A program made the position numbers and the translations under genes. From assembly GCA_944474755.1 (NCBI GenBank), contig OX104113.1, positions 47,135,644 to 47,199,643 on the forward strand: DNA of 64,000 bases. The letters are read 5' to 3'. This DNA comes from Limnoperna fortunei (Eukaryota > Mollusca > Bivalvia > Mytilida > Modiolidae). Shown here one piece after another: positions 20,601 through 34,300 of the stretch; the stretch's first letter is position 1; every line of letters begins with the position of its first letter. The notes beneath the pieces are model-generated. The model worked only from the letters and a program-made list of their open reading frames with translations. It did no database searches and was not told where the DNA came from.

Positions 20601-22708
20601 TTTAATTCAAGGGACCAAAGGAGCATTAATTATTAATTTTTTTACTGATCTGTACTTTTCAATTGTACTACTTAGTGTCTGTTCTTATTGAAAACAAGTC
20701 CAAATATTTCTGAACCTTGAAGTCATACCATTATCAAAAGTCAAACTAGTACATATGACTTCCATTATCATTTCATTATAAATAGTCATCAATGTAATAA
20801 CTTTTATCTAAGGATGAATTCCAGAAAACAGCTCAAGGAAACTTGCATAAAATGTAAACTTTATATTTTTAATTCCATCCAAAATATTAAAAGGCAGCAA
20901 ATTTTTGACTATCTAAATAGAAATATTTATAAAAATAGAATTATAGTTTGTTATTATTGTTATAATTTCTAATTTTCATAAAGAATTTAAATCAACTTCA
21001 ATTTTCTTATACAACCATTATTTTTCAAACAAGATTTTGTTCCTTCTTCTTCAGTAAAATATCTAAATACCCAGTCAGTTGGCAAAATTTGAAAGTTTAT
21101 AAAATGTACGTTTTTAAGTTTCGTTTACATCTTTGATGTTTCAAACAAATAATAAATGGCTTTGTACGACTTGTATACTTATTTATAAAGAGTTCATAAG
21201 AGATTTATATATTTCATTATCTAAATGTTATGTAATAAACTACTGTACCTGTAAATTGTATGTATATGTTGTTGGTGTTATTATTGCTTTCATAGCAGTG
21301 TATTATTTTGTTAAGGGTTTGATTATTAAGATGAAAAACATGAAAAGAAAAAATATTTTACTATGTTGGGTAAGTGCGTTCTTTATCAATTATTGTAGTC
21401 CGTCCGAAAATGCTATTTTATGTCATCTTTATCTCATTATCCATTAGGGAAAATTCAATTTAACTTGTGTTCCTATATTATTTTGTTACGGTTTTGATTA
21501 TTTTGAGATGAATAACGTGAAAAGAAATAAACATATTTTACAATGTTCGGTACGTTCACTCTTTAACAGTTGTTGTATTGTTATAGTTACAGGGGTCCAT
21601 TAAAAAGTGTGTTCAAATGAATCTTCTTCTTCCAAATGGACACTATTTTTGATGTCCACGATCAATAACAGCGGGGAACCAAGATTTCACGTCAACGGTG
21701 CTGCTCATTGTTAGGGTTTCTAAACGAAGATCCAGCTTGAATCACCTCTGTTAAGATACTTTTTATGAATCCTTTCTATAACGTTTTTGTTTTGTTTTAA
21801 ACAGTCGAACAAACTTGGTGCAAGAAAATTAAAGGGTCAACGCTGAGTTGTTAAAAACAAATTCACTTTACGGGTTTTTTTATGTTTGTTTTCTAAATGA
21901 CAGTTGTTTTCCTATAAAACAACATCCTTATTTACAAAAACTGGAATGGGTGTTATTAGAAGCCATCCTAAAAGTTCGTATTTAATAGGTAAAAACAGTT
22001 TCACACAGGAAAATGGGATAAAATTAAACCTGTTTTATTATTACGAGTCGAATCACTGAAAAAATATTTAACTGCGTTTTTATGATTTAATGAAATTAAA
22101 ATCGCAATAATACAACGAAACCCCTTTGCTGCAAAAACAATACTCATTAGTTTGCATGAATGATCTCTATAACGTTTCAATATTTTAATTAAATTACAGG
22201 ATATTATTATCAAAAAAGGATAATTTGAATTTAAAAAAATTAGTTTAAATCAATGAAATCAGGTGGTGTCGTCATTCTAGTCACAAAGATTAGGAATAGC
22301 GGTAGTGTTTACAATTTTCTATATATATATATTTATATCTTATGTTGTCGTTTTTTCATTTTTCCTAAGCTGCAACTATCTAAAAAAATAACCTCCAGTT
22401 TAAGGACTTTTTGTATACAATATTACAGCGACAGCAGAAACCGCCTACCCTTCTGCTAGATCTATGTTTGCCCACTGGAGTTTTAGGCTGGATGTATAAA
22501 TCTTAACAGCATGTATTGGTATGTTTGTATCCGAGAATTGTACTACGATCGCATTAAAATATTAATACATTATAATACTAGCGTTAAATTAAAAGTGAAA
22601 AACATTAAGATTTATTCACTTTTATGTTATATTTGACACAACAGGTCTTTCTATTATCAGAAGAGTAAATCTCTATACATCATATCATTTTATAATTTTT
22701 GATCATTA
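20601..22708. other. Intergenic space between Jagged and ARV1 (convergent genes)
   Basis: Apart from the direct repeat at 21.3-21.6 kb and a short TA tract near 22320, nothing is recognised. The two genes converge here, so their 3' UTRs occupy part of it. Confidence 0.5.
21301..21580 (+). repeat. Two-copy direct repeat with a short hydrophobic ORF
   Basis: About 100 bases starting near 21306 (TTTTGTTAAGGGTTTGATTA) recur near 21481 (TTTTGTTACGGTTTTGATTA), a spacing of 175. The first copy lies in a 104-codon ORF (21133-21447) with one strongly hydrophobic stretch (VVGVIIAFIAVYYFV) followed by basic residues. There is no homology I recognise, and I do not call it a gene. Confidence 0.45.
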
Positions 22709-22714
22709 TTTATT
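22709..22714 (-). promoter_or_regulatory. Candidate ARV1 polyadenylation signal
   Basis: AATAAA on the minus strand, about 165 bases beyond the ARV1 stop. The position fits a short 3' UTR; use is inferred. Confidence 0.45.
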
Positions 22715-22879
22715 TTGTCTTTAAAAGAATCGTATGTATATGGTTTTATAATGCTCATAAAAATATTTTTGTAACTGTACATCTAGATATTTGCTCGGTC
22801 TCTGTGAAGTAAAATTATTTTACAATAATGAGTTGTTCTCTCAATTTAGTATAAATGAATGCGAAAAGAAGACTACATG

Positions 22880-22992
22880 TCATTTGAGTGAGGTATGAAA
22901 CAGATAAATTATACTGGATGTTGTTGAAGCTAACATGTGACTTGAAATAACCACCACTGCACAAAATATGGCTGGCCATGATGGACACATAA
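22880..22992 (-). CDS. ARV1: ARV1 last exon
   Basis: A 113-base exon with acceptor AAATTTCAG, completing Val and reading MCPSWPAIFCAVVVISSHML. It ends HTSLK with TGA at 22882-22880. It is shorter at the C-terminus than human ARV1. Confidence 0.87.
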
Positions 22993-25349
22993 CTGAAATT
23001 TAAGAAAACAATGTAAGAAAAGTGTGTCCTGTATTAAAAGGTAAAGCACTATTCATACTCAATAAATTAATTGTACGAGAATACTGACTGAAAATATTTT
23101 CTACCAGCGTATGCAAAAACCTCGTCATTGGGACAGGCACACTTTGACCTCATATATTACTTGGTGGAAAACTTAGAGTTTTTGTGTTTTTGTAAATGTC
23201 CAATTACACAAATTAAATTGTTGAGTTTATTCTAATGTTTGAAGTTATTTATAAGTTCTACAAAAAATATTTTCTCCGTCGAGGAATAGCAAAATTTACG
23301 TTGTGCACATCTAAATATAATCCACTACACTGGAACAATCGGTCCACCATTCAATCGTTATCTTCAGCGTTTCAATTATGTCACAAATTTCTATGTTTTA
23401 AAACTATTAACAATAACGTGAAAGATTAGTACATACCGCGTAATGCTTGTACATTAGATGCACAGACAAATATAGCTGTTAACCAGACATACATTTCATT
23501 ATATCCCCATAACACCGCAGGTATTACAAGAATTTTCCCAAAATTGGAAAGTAATATGCCTCTTGCCACTTCACGAGGGCTACAATAAAAGAAAACAATA
23601 TTTTAGAACAATTATAATATTTGTACAGAATAAAATATTTGTCAATTTAAAACTTTACACGATTAAAACAATACCTTATTTTGTCAATGTAAATGGCATC
23701 AATATGACAAATGTTCATAAAGAGTGTTTTATATATAAAAATAACTAACACTCAACAATGCTAACAAAAATATAATAATGTACCAAAAGCCTAAAGCATA
23801 TTTACTTAATAAACTATTACCTTAGGTTGTCTGGAATTGGGGACACTTTTCTGGCGATCATAAAAGCTGCTAATATTACAACCACGCATACAAGTAATTC
23901 TAAAATGAATAACAAAACCTTTTGAATTCAAACCAAGATGTTTTTTTAAACATTTTATTATTTAAGTTTACAAAATATAATCAATATAGAATCATCAGTA
24001 AAGTAACATAATCTGGCTTTTATGCTGTTCTATTCTAATCATTCGTATTCGTCATTTGCACTAATTCTAGTCCGAAAACATAAAAATTTGTTCTACTTGT
24101 TTGTTTTTTTACGCCATTCGTGTTTCTGATGACCTCGGCTGTTAATATATTTAACGTAATTTAAGACATCAGTTCGAGACTGTTGTTAGCTATTCCCCGC
24201 AAAGCTTTGAAACGATATTAAATATACCAAAGGAATTTTCTTGTAATATCACTGTCAACATGCCTGCAAATGTACAGGAATAGTTTTTTGTTGTCATATG
24301 CATCAATACGACATGATATTTTTTTTATTCACCAAAGACGAGTTTTGTCTAATCAAGATTCGCAAATCGTGGTCAAAGCAAAAAACGTTGTTTGGCAAAA
24401 TAATTAAAATGTTAAAAAACATTTTATCACCAAAACTCCAAAACGTTATACGAAATACGGCTTAGAAATTATTATTTTATCCCCAATCTCTAGCCCTGAA
24501 TGGTGTAGTGGATCATCGAGTAAAGGTTCGAGTTAAACTTCGAGTTATAATTAGAAATGAATTTCAAATATAAGTTTCGAGTTCCGAGTTGGAATTTGAT
24601 ATACACTTAAAGTTGATCACCCGAGTTAAACTTTGAGTTAGACTTCGAGGAAGAGTTCGTTTTAAACTTTAAATAATAAGAATTCAAAAACCTTTTTTGT
24701 TTCGTGTGTTTGGATCATTGGATCATATCTTGTCATAAATAACATATATGTCTGCCTAACATTTTCTTGTAATTTTTGTCATACATAGGCTCGGACTTTT
24801 TTATTTGGGGGAGAGTCAAAATTTATAATTTTTGTTTGTTTTTTTTTTGGGGGGGGGGGGAGTTCACCAAAAATATTCTTTTTTCTTGGGATGTAAAACT
24901 TATTCTTTTTTCTTGAGGGGTGGAAAAATGAAGTACATTTTGAGTGCATAAATTGTATTACATATCCACAAATAATTAGGTTTTTTGGGGTGTATTTTTT
25001 ACTAGAAATTATTTGGTTACATACAAAAAAATTGTATTTTAGGGGTATTTAAGTGTACACCACCACTCTGTGGGCTATCAGGCTCATATTTTGTATATGC
25101 TGTTGCACGAGTTTAGAGTAAACTTAAATCTATTTTGCTAACTTTTACACTCTTTTGTTCAAGAGATAACTACAGCATGACTGTGCCTTCCATTCGCCCG
25201 TCTAATACTTTTGTGCTCTCGTCTTCTTTGGATTTGAATGAAACTTTGTACTTCTGATTACTTGAATGGTCTTTGTAATAAAATTATTATAATAAATATA
25301 GATATATTGTGCCAAAGCAATACAGCTCACAATAAAACATTATTATAAA

Positions 25350-25382
<33 letters not shown>

Positions 25383-28300
25383 GTGTCACACAGAGAATGT
25401 ATTTTACCTTTTTATCCCTCTTAGTTATTTGATAACACAAAGTTTCTTGTATGTGTTTATTGATTTAACAATCAAAAACTGTTGCTTATCTTCTAGCGAT
25501 ATTATGATACATATTAATACATGTACATCTAAAAAAGTAAATAGTTGTAAAATTCAACATAGAAACGTATTTTACGGAGTTTTATTTACAAACAATCATT
25601 TTATCCTTTTAAATCCCCGTTAACGACATATTATAAAGGGATGTCCGTCTCTAACTGGAGTCTAACTCGCAGTTTAACTTGAATAATCAACTCGAAATGT
25701 AACTGAATTTCAATTCGAACCCGAAATCGAACTCAAACTCTAACTCGATAATCTACTCAACCCATAAAACAGCCTTTAATAAGCTCATACCGCTAATAAA
25801 ATTACCTCTGTTACAAAATTTATAATTTTTAAATTGTTTTAAGTGTGGTATCCTCCAGGCACATATATTATTGTACGAGATCAATAACTGTAGTATATGA
25901 GGTATTAGTCTTTAGTTATCAGTTTACCGGTAAGTACAGAATGTTTTGTCACAAAGGTAGTTAATAAGATGTTGCTCGCTTGACATCAAACAACACTCAG
26001 TCAATCACTCGCTTTGAACCTTAAATTTATTCACGTCTTACACTTAAATTTAACTGCATTATATTTGAAGATTCGCCGGCATCAATTGGTGATTTGATGG
26101 TCAGTCTATATTGTCTATCTCCTTAAATAACGTATGAATCTACTATAAACTGGTCTTCGGCTGCTAGAAAAGGATCTAGTTATGATTGTCTTATATTTCC
26201 TATTCTCGTTGGTTCAGAAATAATGTTAATTAAGTGCACAACCTCTTAATACCAAACGATGATTCTGCTCTGTTCATTATATTAGAGGTAGTAGCTAATG
26301 CTATTTCGATAGAACTTTGGGTATTTATCCCAACAATTTGAAGGCTCTTTTGCTCGTTGGTACACACCACAACTAATAACTTTTGCCTGTGAAATTTATA
26401 TAATTTCAAGACAAAGAATTTCGCCTTCAAAGTCGAGATCTTGTCTTAGTTTTACATGAAGTAGGTAACTAACATAGACCATTACACCACTACCGGAACT
26501 ATTACGATCATTTCTGTAAGGATCTTCACTATAACAATCGATAAAAAATGTCATAATTTTTTTTATTTTGATCTAGGTGTGTCTCAGTTAGCAGATAAAA
26601 TCTGCTTCATAACAAATGCTTTCAATATAGTCTGCTTTGCGACAAACACTACGACATTTTAAGTGAACTATTTTATGGTTGCGCTTAACTAGTTTGGACC
26701 TGGATTTAATTCGACATTATGTGAGAGAATTATAATTAGCAAAGTTATAAGTGTTGAGACACAAAATTGTTAAGAAATATATGAACATCCATATTTTGAA
26801 ATTTGTAGCAACATAACAAAAGGTTTGGTAACGTTGAACATGTATTGGTGAAAAATCTTTTTTTTCATTCTTGACATTAACTTTCTAAAATAGTACTGTT
26901 TTCCCGTAGAAGTGAAATATTGCTGAGGGCCCCATAATTGCTGCTCTGTACAAAATTAAATTGCTATCCATTATCAAATATACTTGTTATTATAAACATT
27001 GCATGTAAGTCACCGACAATATAAACACTTTGGTAGATTATGTGTTTTTACATCTGTCTTCCTTCATAATCGATTGGAGTTTAAGTTTCTGGTTTACAAT
27101 GTTTACAATTAAATCATCTGTAAACTGAAGTTGTTTCGTCTTTTTTACAGTGTGGAAACGTAGTGACGTCCTACGTCCCTATTGTTCGCTTCGTCTACAT
27201 CACGATAAGTTGAAGCTATACTAGCATTTAAGTAACCAATTTCAGATTTGATTTGCTGTTGCTCAATCTTCAACTTTTAATTCTCACTTTGAAGGGCTTC
27301 GTTTTCAGCAATTAAGCTTTCTTTTGTAGCTTCCATCGTCGGAACCCACGTCCGGTCGCGTTCTCGCTTTGCTACCACTTACCGACCGTGGGCACACTTG
27401 TAGATATTTTTTCGTTTTCATGAATATTCATTACATTTAATTATCCAATGGGAACAACGTTTATTGGATAAAATGTTTATTATAAGAAACTAAGTATGTT
27501 ATGTCTTTTTTGATTAGTTGTCAGGCATTACCGGAAGTAAAAGCAACCAATCAAAATAGGACATTTAATATTCTTGAAAACGAGAAAATATCTACAAGTG
27601 TGCCCACGGTCGGTAAGTGATAGCAAAGCGAGAACGCGACCGGACGTGGGTTTCCGACGATGTTGTAGCTTCGTGATCGTTACGTATTTTCTCGCAACTA
27701 ACGCTGTTAACCTTAAATTTCTCTTCGACATACCGTTTCAGTTGTTTTCATTTGCTATAAATTGAATTTGATTTGAGAAATTACAGGCCTGTTTGAGGGT
27801 CAACTCGATTGACGAGATACCGAAATGGACATTTCACAGCCTCATCGGATGTCGCTGATAATTGGCGTTTACGCTCATTACTTCAACTCCTGTATAGAGA
27901 TGAGCAACGGAAGTTGTGTCTGTATCTTAATTAACATCTTGGTTCACAAGTGGAGTGTCGGCAATGTTGATTGTTTACAAAATAGAGTCAATATCTACGT
28001 TTCTACAATAATAATGGTAAAACACAACAGATAGGTTTAAACTGGTTGGTTCCAATAAAATCCTAACTCACAGCCGGGTCACACCGTAAATTTTTAGTGT
28101 TGATTTCACACAAGAATATCACATATCACACAATGTTATGACCTCGAACTTTCTTATAATATACAGTAGAAAGGAATACGGCAGCGGTGTATCATGTTAC
28201 CTTTAATTTCATTAAACCCGTATTGGGTCCGTATTGAATAATTCATTTATTTAGGTATACGTTTGTAATGCTTGCACTGTTTATATTTAGGCATCAAGAT

Positions 28301-31300
28301 AAGCAATAAAGTATTCATAAACATGTATATTAGAGTACTAACAATTTTTTCATCTTTCTATAGAATACTTGAAACATAATTTTGAAAGTCATTCTAATTC
28401 AGGAAGAAAAATGCCACCCTAATACATATGACTGATAGTATTTGAAAAATGCACCGTGATCAACTAAGGATTCTTGACGACCATAGAACTTCTGAAGAGA
28501 TGACAACAAACTTGGTACAACAAATCCCTGTGGGCGTGGCTTTTTGGGAGAATGTCATCATATGGTCCAACTATCCAAAGATCTACAATAAGTACGCGTT
28601 TTGAAATGTAAGCACAATTTGATGGTCATGTACTGGAAATTTAATTCATCCAGTTTGCAGACACATTTTAATTCATAGTTTACTTTTTGAGCTTTAACAA
28701 AGAAATTCCTAAAAGTCTTATTTTTTCTTTATCAGACCTTCAATGTTTTGGCCCCGTGCGGGATCCGGGTGGCTAAAAGAATAGACCGCAGTCGCGCTAG
28801 CTTGTCGTAGAAGGCGACTAAATAGCGCCCAGTACCCTGACCGGCGTGTCAGGTCGGTTTGCCTAAAGACCGACTGGAATGTGTGCCCCAGGTGGTTGAA
28901 TGGGGTACCCCTGGCAAGCTGGGGTTGTCAGGCCATAATACGGAAAACCTGACCGCAAACCATATTAGTGCACCGTGTTGGGAAAAATGCCACGTTCCTC
29001 GCACGTTAAAGAACGCTGCTGTAGTATTCGCTATGAGTAGGGATTTCGATCCCGCTACAGGAGGCTAAATTGCCCGACCCTATCCATCCTCCCATTTGCC
29101 AATCTAAAATCCGTTTCCCCTATTTTTCCTTGTGTCCCATCCCATTTTCATTCATCATCATTTCATGTTCATTTTATCATCCATTTCATGTTCATCGCCT
29201 GAATATAGCTGAAATATTGCTGCTCGGGCGTTAAACACCATTAATCAATCAATCAATCAATGTTTTGATTCTAATGCAGTTTCTTATCTAACGTCTATAC
29301 TGATTGAACAACGTGAATAATTTCATGGCATCAATACCAGTAATCAGAAGTTAACACAAGCACACACATTATTTCCGGTAAATAAACAATTCACATTTTA
29401 GTCAGTTAATTTAGTTTTTATTGTGGTAGCATTTGAATGGATCAATGTAATTAAAATTATATCTTTCACTTGCTCCCCCTTTTTGTTTTGTCGCTCCTAA
29501 AAGGCAGTGACAAAAACAAAAAAGAGAGGAGCAAGTGAAATATTTAATTTTAATTAGATTGAGAATGGAGATAATCATAATGTATTTGAAGATTTGATGG
29601 CATCAATAGGTGATTTAATGGTCGGAAATATCCGTTTACTAGCTATGCTTACGCGTAGCCAGTACACTAAGGCCAAAAAAAAAAAATTATTAGCTTCTCA
29701 GGCCCCGCCGCGTGTCCCATTTACCAGCCGCATTCGTCGTTTTTTATCATACCAAAAAAAAAATTAAAAATCGGCAGTTCCGCGTCCCGCCCGGAAATTT
29801 TTCGCGTCTGTTTCCGTTACCGGTAAAATTTATGATTTTAACAATCATCGAAACGTTTTCTTCAACACGCTTTATCACGTGGTGTGGTGATTTAAATATA
29901 CATCGTTTTTTTAACTTCCGTCAGCATGGAATTGTCTTTGGTGTCATGCCAAGTCCTCTCGGGAGGAAAACGATAATACCGTGGACAATTCATTGCTATT
30001 TTATGACGGAGTACGCATGGGGACTTGTTAGAATCAATTAAAGCCAACGCTGCAGCAGCCATTGTCAAATTTGAAGGCTACACAGCCGATGCCGGCTTCA
30101 TTGCGAGGTCCATTATACCATTGCAGGAATGCGAGACAACTCGGACCGTAATAGGACCAGTCGGACCGTGTTATTCATATACGGTCCGAGTTGTCCTATA
30201 ATTTATGTTCCAAGAAATCTATAATGTCATGTAAAAAAATAAAGTTTTTGTTTGTTATTGTTAACTGCAGACGTTTATTTTATTAACTGTACAGCAGTTG
30301 ACCAGACTGAAATTTGTTGTTTAACGTGAAATTTACTATGTATCAGAAAAAAAACAAAACAAAACAAAAAAAAGCTTCAACATATATTTGTTTCACCATT
30401 TTTCACATCTTGACCAAGCTACTCATTTGGAATCACAGAAGTTTCTATCTAATTAAGTTTCCCTAAATTCACTTATTTGAAAACAAACAAGCTCAAATTC
30501 TTTCAGATCTTAAAATTGAAACAACATGATTACCGATCACATTAATTGAAGCCACAATTATTATAGATAATTGTGAGTGTTTTCTGAATTCTTAAAATTT
30601 AATGTTGTTTATATTTGTGTCGCATTTCTCATCTTAACATTTAACTTTTATATAATTAAATCGGTATAATTTACATTCGAGTAGAACTATTTCAATTTAC
30701 TAGAAAAAATTTATAACATTACATGGATAAATATTATAAACAGGACTATCATATTTGAATATTTTAATGACATTATGAGAAATAAATGCGGTCAGAGTTG
30801 TCCTATTTTCTATGGGCCGAGCTGTCCTTGCTACAGTCCGAGTTGTCTGCGTTCCATGTTGTTCGGTTACCAATTATAGTACATATATCAAAAAGAAGAC
30901 AACAAATATGTATACAAAAAGTAGGTTTTAATTTCCCATTAAAACAGAATTCTTCAATTTCTTGTTTTATATACCAGTGTATAAGAACAGATGCTATATT
31001 TTAATAATTCAGACATGATGAAAGTTTCCCCAAGTACCTGCCAGAAAAAAAAAAAAAGAGCCGCCCTGCCTCATTAAAAAATATGAAAAATGGCCTGAGA
31101 AGCAACAATTTTTTTAAGAAAAAACAAGGAAAAAAAAAAGACTCCTCCCTGCCTCATCAAAAAATTTGAAAAGTGGCCTGAGAAGCTAATGATTTTTTTT
31201 ACATGGCCTAAACTGATGCAGGCATATCTTTAAATACAATACAGTTATCTCAGATTTTGGACCACATCTTGATTGGTTGCGCATTCCAATTGAACAGTAT

Positions 31301-34300
31301 GTTTAATGTTTGTTTTGTTACTACCTGAAAATGCTAGGAAATAGTTGAAGTACAGATCCCATTCAAATGCAGAATATAAAACGTTCTTCGGAAGCGGCCT
31401 TTGTGATTGGTCTCCAGACTGTCTCTGGTGAACAAGTTTGGTATAGGCATCGAAAAGTAACAGTATTGATGTCAATTTCCACTGTGCCTGTTGAAACGAC
31501 GGATAATAATTAATATGAATAATAACATGATTTTTTAGCATTTTTTGCAAAACAAAAACTATGATAAAATGTTCTTGCTCTTTTGATTTATTGATCAAAC
31601 GTTCCGGAAATTTTGTGAAAAAAAGTTTCTGTTTATTAAAAACTGTGATACAGTGTACAGACATATATAATTTACAAGGGGTCTCGGTGCCCCATTGATC
31701 TATTATGTTGATCTCAGGCTTGTCATCAGAGATGTTTTGAGTCGTCTAAATTCTCACTTAGCAAGTTGTGCTCGACTACAACATTAATTGTGAAGAATCC
31801 GATAATTGGAGGTTCACTCAGGGTACTCCGGCATTCTCCTCCAATAAAACCAGTTGTTATTATATAGCTAAAAAATACTGAAATTAACTTCCCCACTACT
31901 CGATATTTTACAACTCGGGAACAAATGATATTTAGATATCCGGTATCGAGGTCTATTTTGTAAAAAGAAGTAAGGGCTTACACGTGTATCACTAGTTCAA
32001 ATGATTAAGGATGATCGCTGGTCAATTTTTGAGAGATTTGTCAGATTTTCAGAATCCTCTAGATTTTACCATTAAAATAGGGATAATTTTTTTGCCCAGC
32101 AACCCCCTATTTTCTTTTTATAATAGGGTTTATTGGGTCAGTTAAAGCTAATTTACAAAGTTTTATAAATTTCGTGTTATTTTTTCATAGGTTTTTACAC
32201 TAAAACATGTCCAATGCTAAACCTATGAAAAAGTCAGAGAAAGCTTTTTCCCGCCTAATTTTGGATGCTTATTATCTCGAAAAAGAGTTCAGCAACCTAT
32301 GAATTTTTTAAGCTTATTTTGTACCTTTAACTATGGTCTATTTATCAAATATATAAATTTAGATACCTTGTTATTTTCAACATGACCAGCGAACATCCTT
32401 AACACGTCGTGCAAAAAGCACAAAAGAGAAAAAAACTAATAAATATTCTTATAGAATGAGCTGAATATCTCATTACTATTGTGTCATTCGAAATATTTTC
32501 TTTTTTAGTACAATAGTTTGTCAGTAAACAATATATCTAGCTCGACGTTTTTTATATATCACACCATATATCATTTCTTGTCACGATATAACTTTACAAT
32601 CACATTTCTTTTATAAAGCAAACATAAGAGTGCACTAAAACAAAGAGTGGTCTATGCATGTCCATGCATAACAGAGTACAACTACAGTATATTTTTTATG
32701 CAAAAGTAGTGTTAAGTTAAAGAACACTTCTAGCTTTATACCTGCGTCAAATTATTGCTCAGAACATGCTGAAAAGCCTCTCTCTTTAATAATAATGCAT
32801 CTAGACAAATAATAACTGGATCAAATTCTATGTATTTGTCAACAAGTTCTTTACATTCTGCCTACAAAAGAAAGAACATACTTAAAACAGATTCGAGCTT
32901 AAAGATTTGAGATACGGAATTGGGTCTAACTTCAGACACTCTCCATGAGGCAAATCTTAACAGCATACAAAACAAATCTTGGTTTGAAATTGTACTGGCG
33001 ATTTAGGGTATCAATAAAAGAAACAACTTGACACAAAATATCCGAGCTTGTACGTGACAAATTTAAAAAAAAATCCTTGGGTCTTGTATAGCCAAACACA
33101 ATATGATAACTTCTAAACCTTTATCATATTCATAGTCAAACGAATTTCACAAAAAAAACAAACAGAAGACAAAAAATCCAAACAGACAAAAAGTTTAAAT
33201 CAAAGTGCAGAATGCACCGAAGGAAAGGTTGCTTCGCAATTATGAAATGAGATTCCTGCCTCATGTTCGACAGGAAATAAAACAAACCAATGTAAAATAA
33301 ATCAGGTAAATTTAAAAACATATTAGATATAAATTTAAAAGACTAGAAAAAAACTTTGCAATCCTCATAATTGATGGCCCCAGCTCCCCTATGTCTTGAA
33401 TGGCAATGTCCAGGGCTTTGCTATTGGAAACTCCAAAAATCGTTTTGCTCAAACTCTAAATAATCAGGTGCACAATTCCAACATATGACAAAGATCTCCA
33501 AAAGTTTCATCAAATCCCACTCAGTGGTGCAAGTAGTTGTGGATAAGAGATAGGTATCCCCTACATCAAAGAATGGCAAATAAATGTTATAAATATATTT
33601 ATAAATAAGACAAAATCGGTGCTGCCCATTTCAGACATAAAAATCGCACCTGTTATATGGTTGGAATATAACTTGGATCAAATACATGTACATATATGTA
33701 AACTAAAATAATTTATTTCTGTAATACTCCAGGGCTTCAGTTTGCCGAGTGGTTAAGGAAGTATTCATCTACTATTGATCGAATGCCCGTCAGCACTTGT
33801 TTGAGTCTTACTGCCAGGGTGTGCTCAACTTCAATCTTGACAATTATTAAAAGACTCCTACAATCTGGCTTTCTCCTTCAATAAAAACAGGACGCCCAAA
33901 TATAGTTGAAAAATTGCTGAAAGTGGCATTAAACAATAACAACAACGGGATCTGTGCATGACGATTTACATGTGCTTTCGAATGGTTCTGGGTCGATTTT
34001 GTTATATCGAGTCCCACACACTATAACAAGATCAACCCAGTATTATTCAAAAGCGCATGTAAATCAATTTTTATAAATCCCCCGGATTCAAACAAACAAA
34101 AACGACTGTATGAGGCAACAAATATCTTTATAATCAGAATGCATGTCAACTAGTTTGTTTTAAATTTAAACAGTGTGTTAATAGCTTATACTAAAAGACA
34201 CAATCAAATGGAGTGCTTTTCTGCTTGCATTTTTTAAAATTAATATTCAATATGCGATATTAAAAAAAATGTCCACTGTACATATTCCATACTATGCTTA

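Noticed and set aside
31245..31664. 139-codon minus-strand ORF as a whole gene
   Set aside because: Only 31325-31487 is coding (ARV1 exon 3); the rest is intron read through, and the splice sites and phase are clear.
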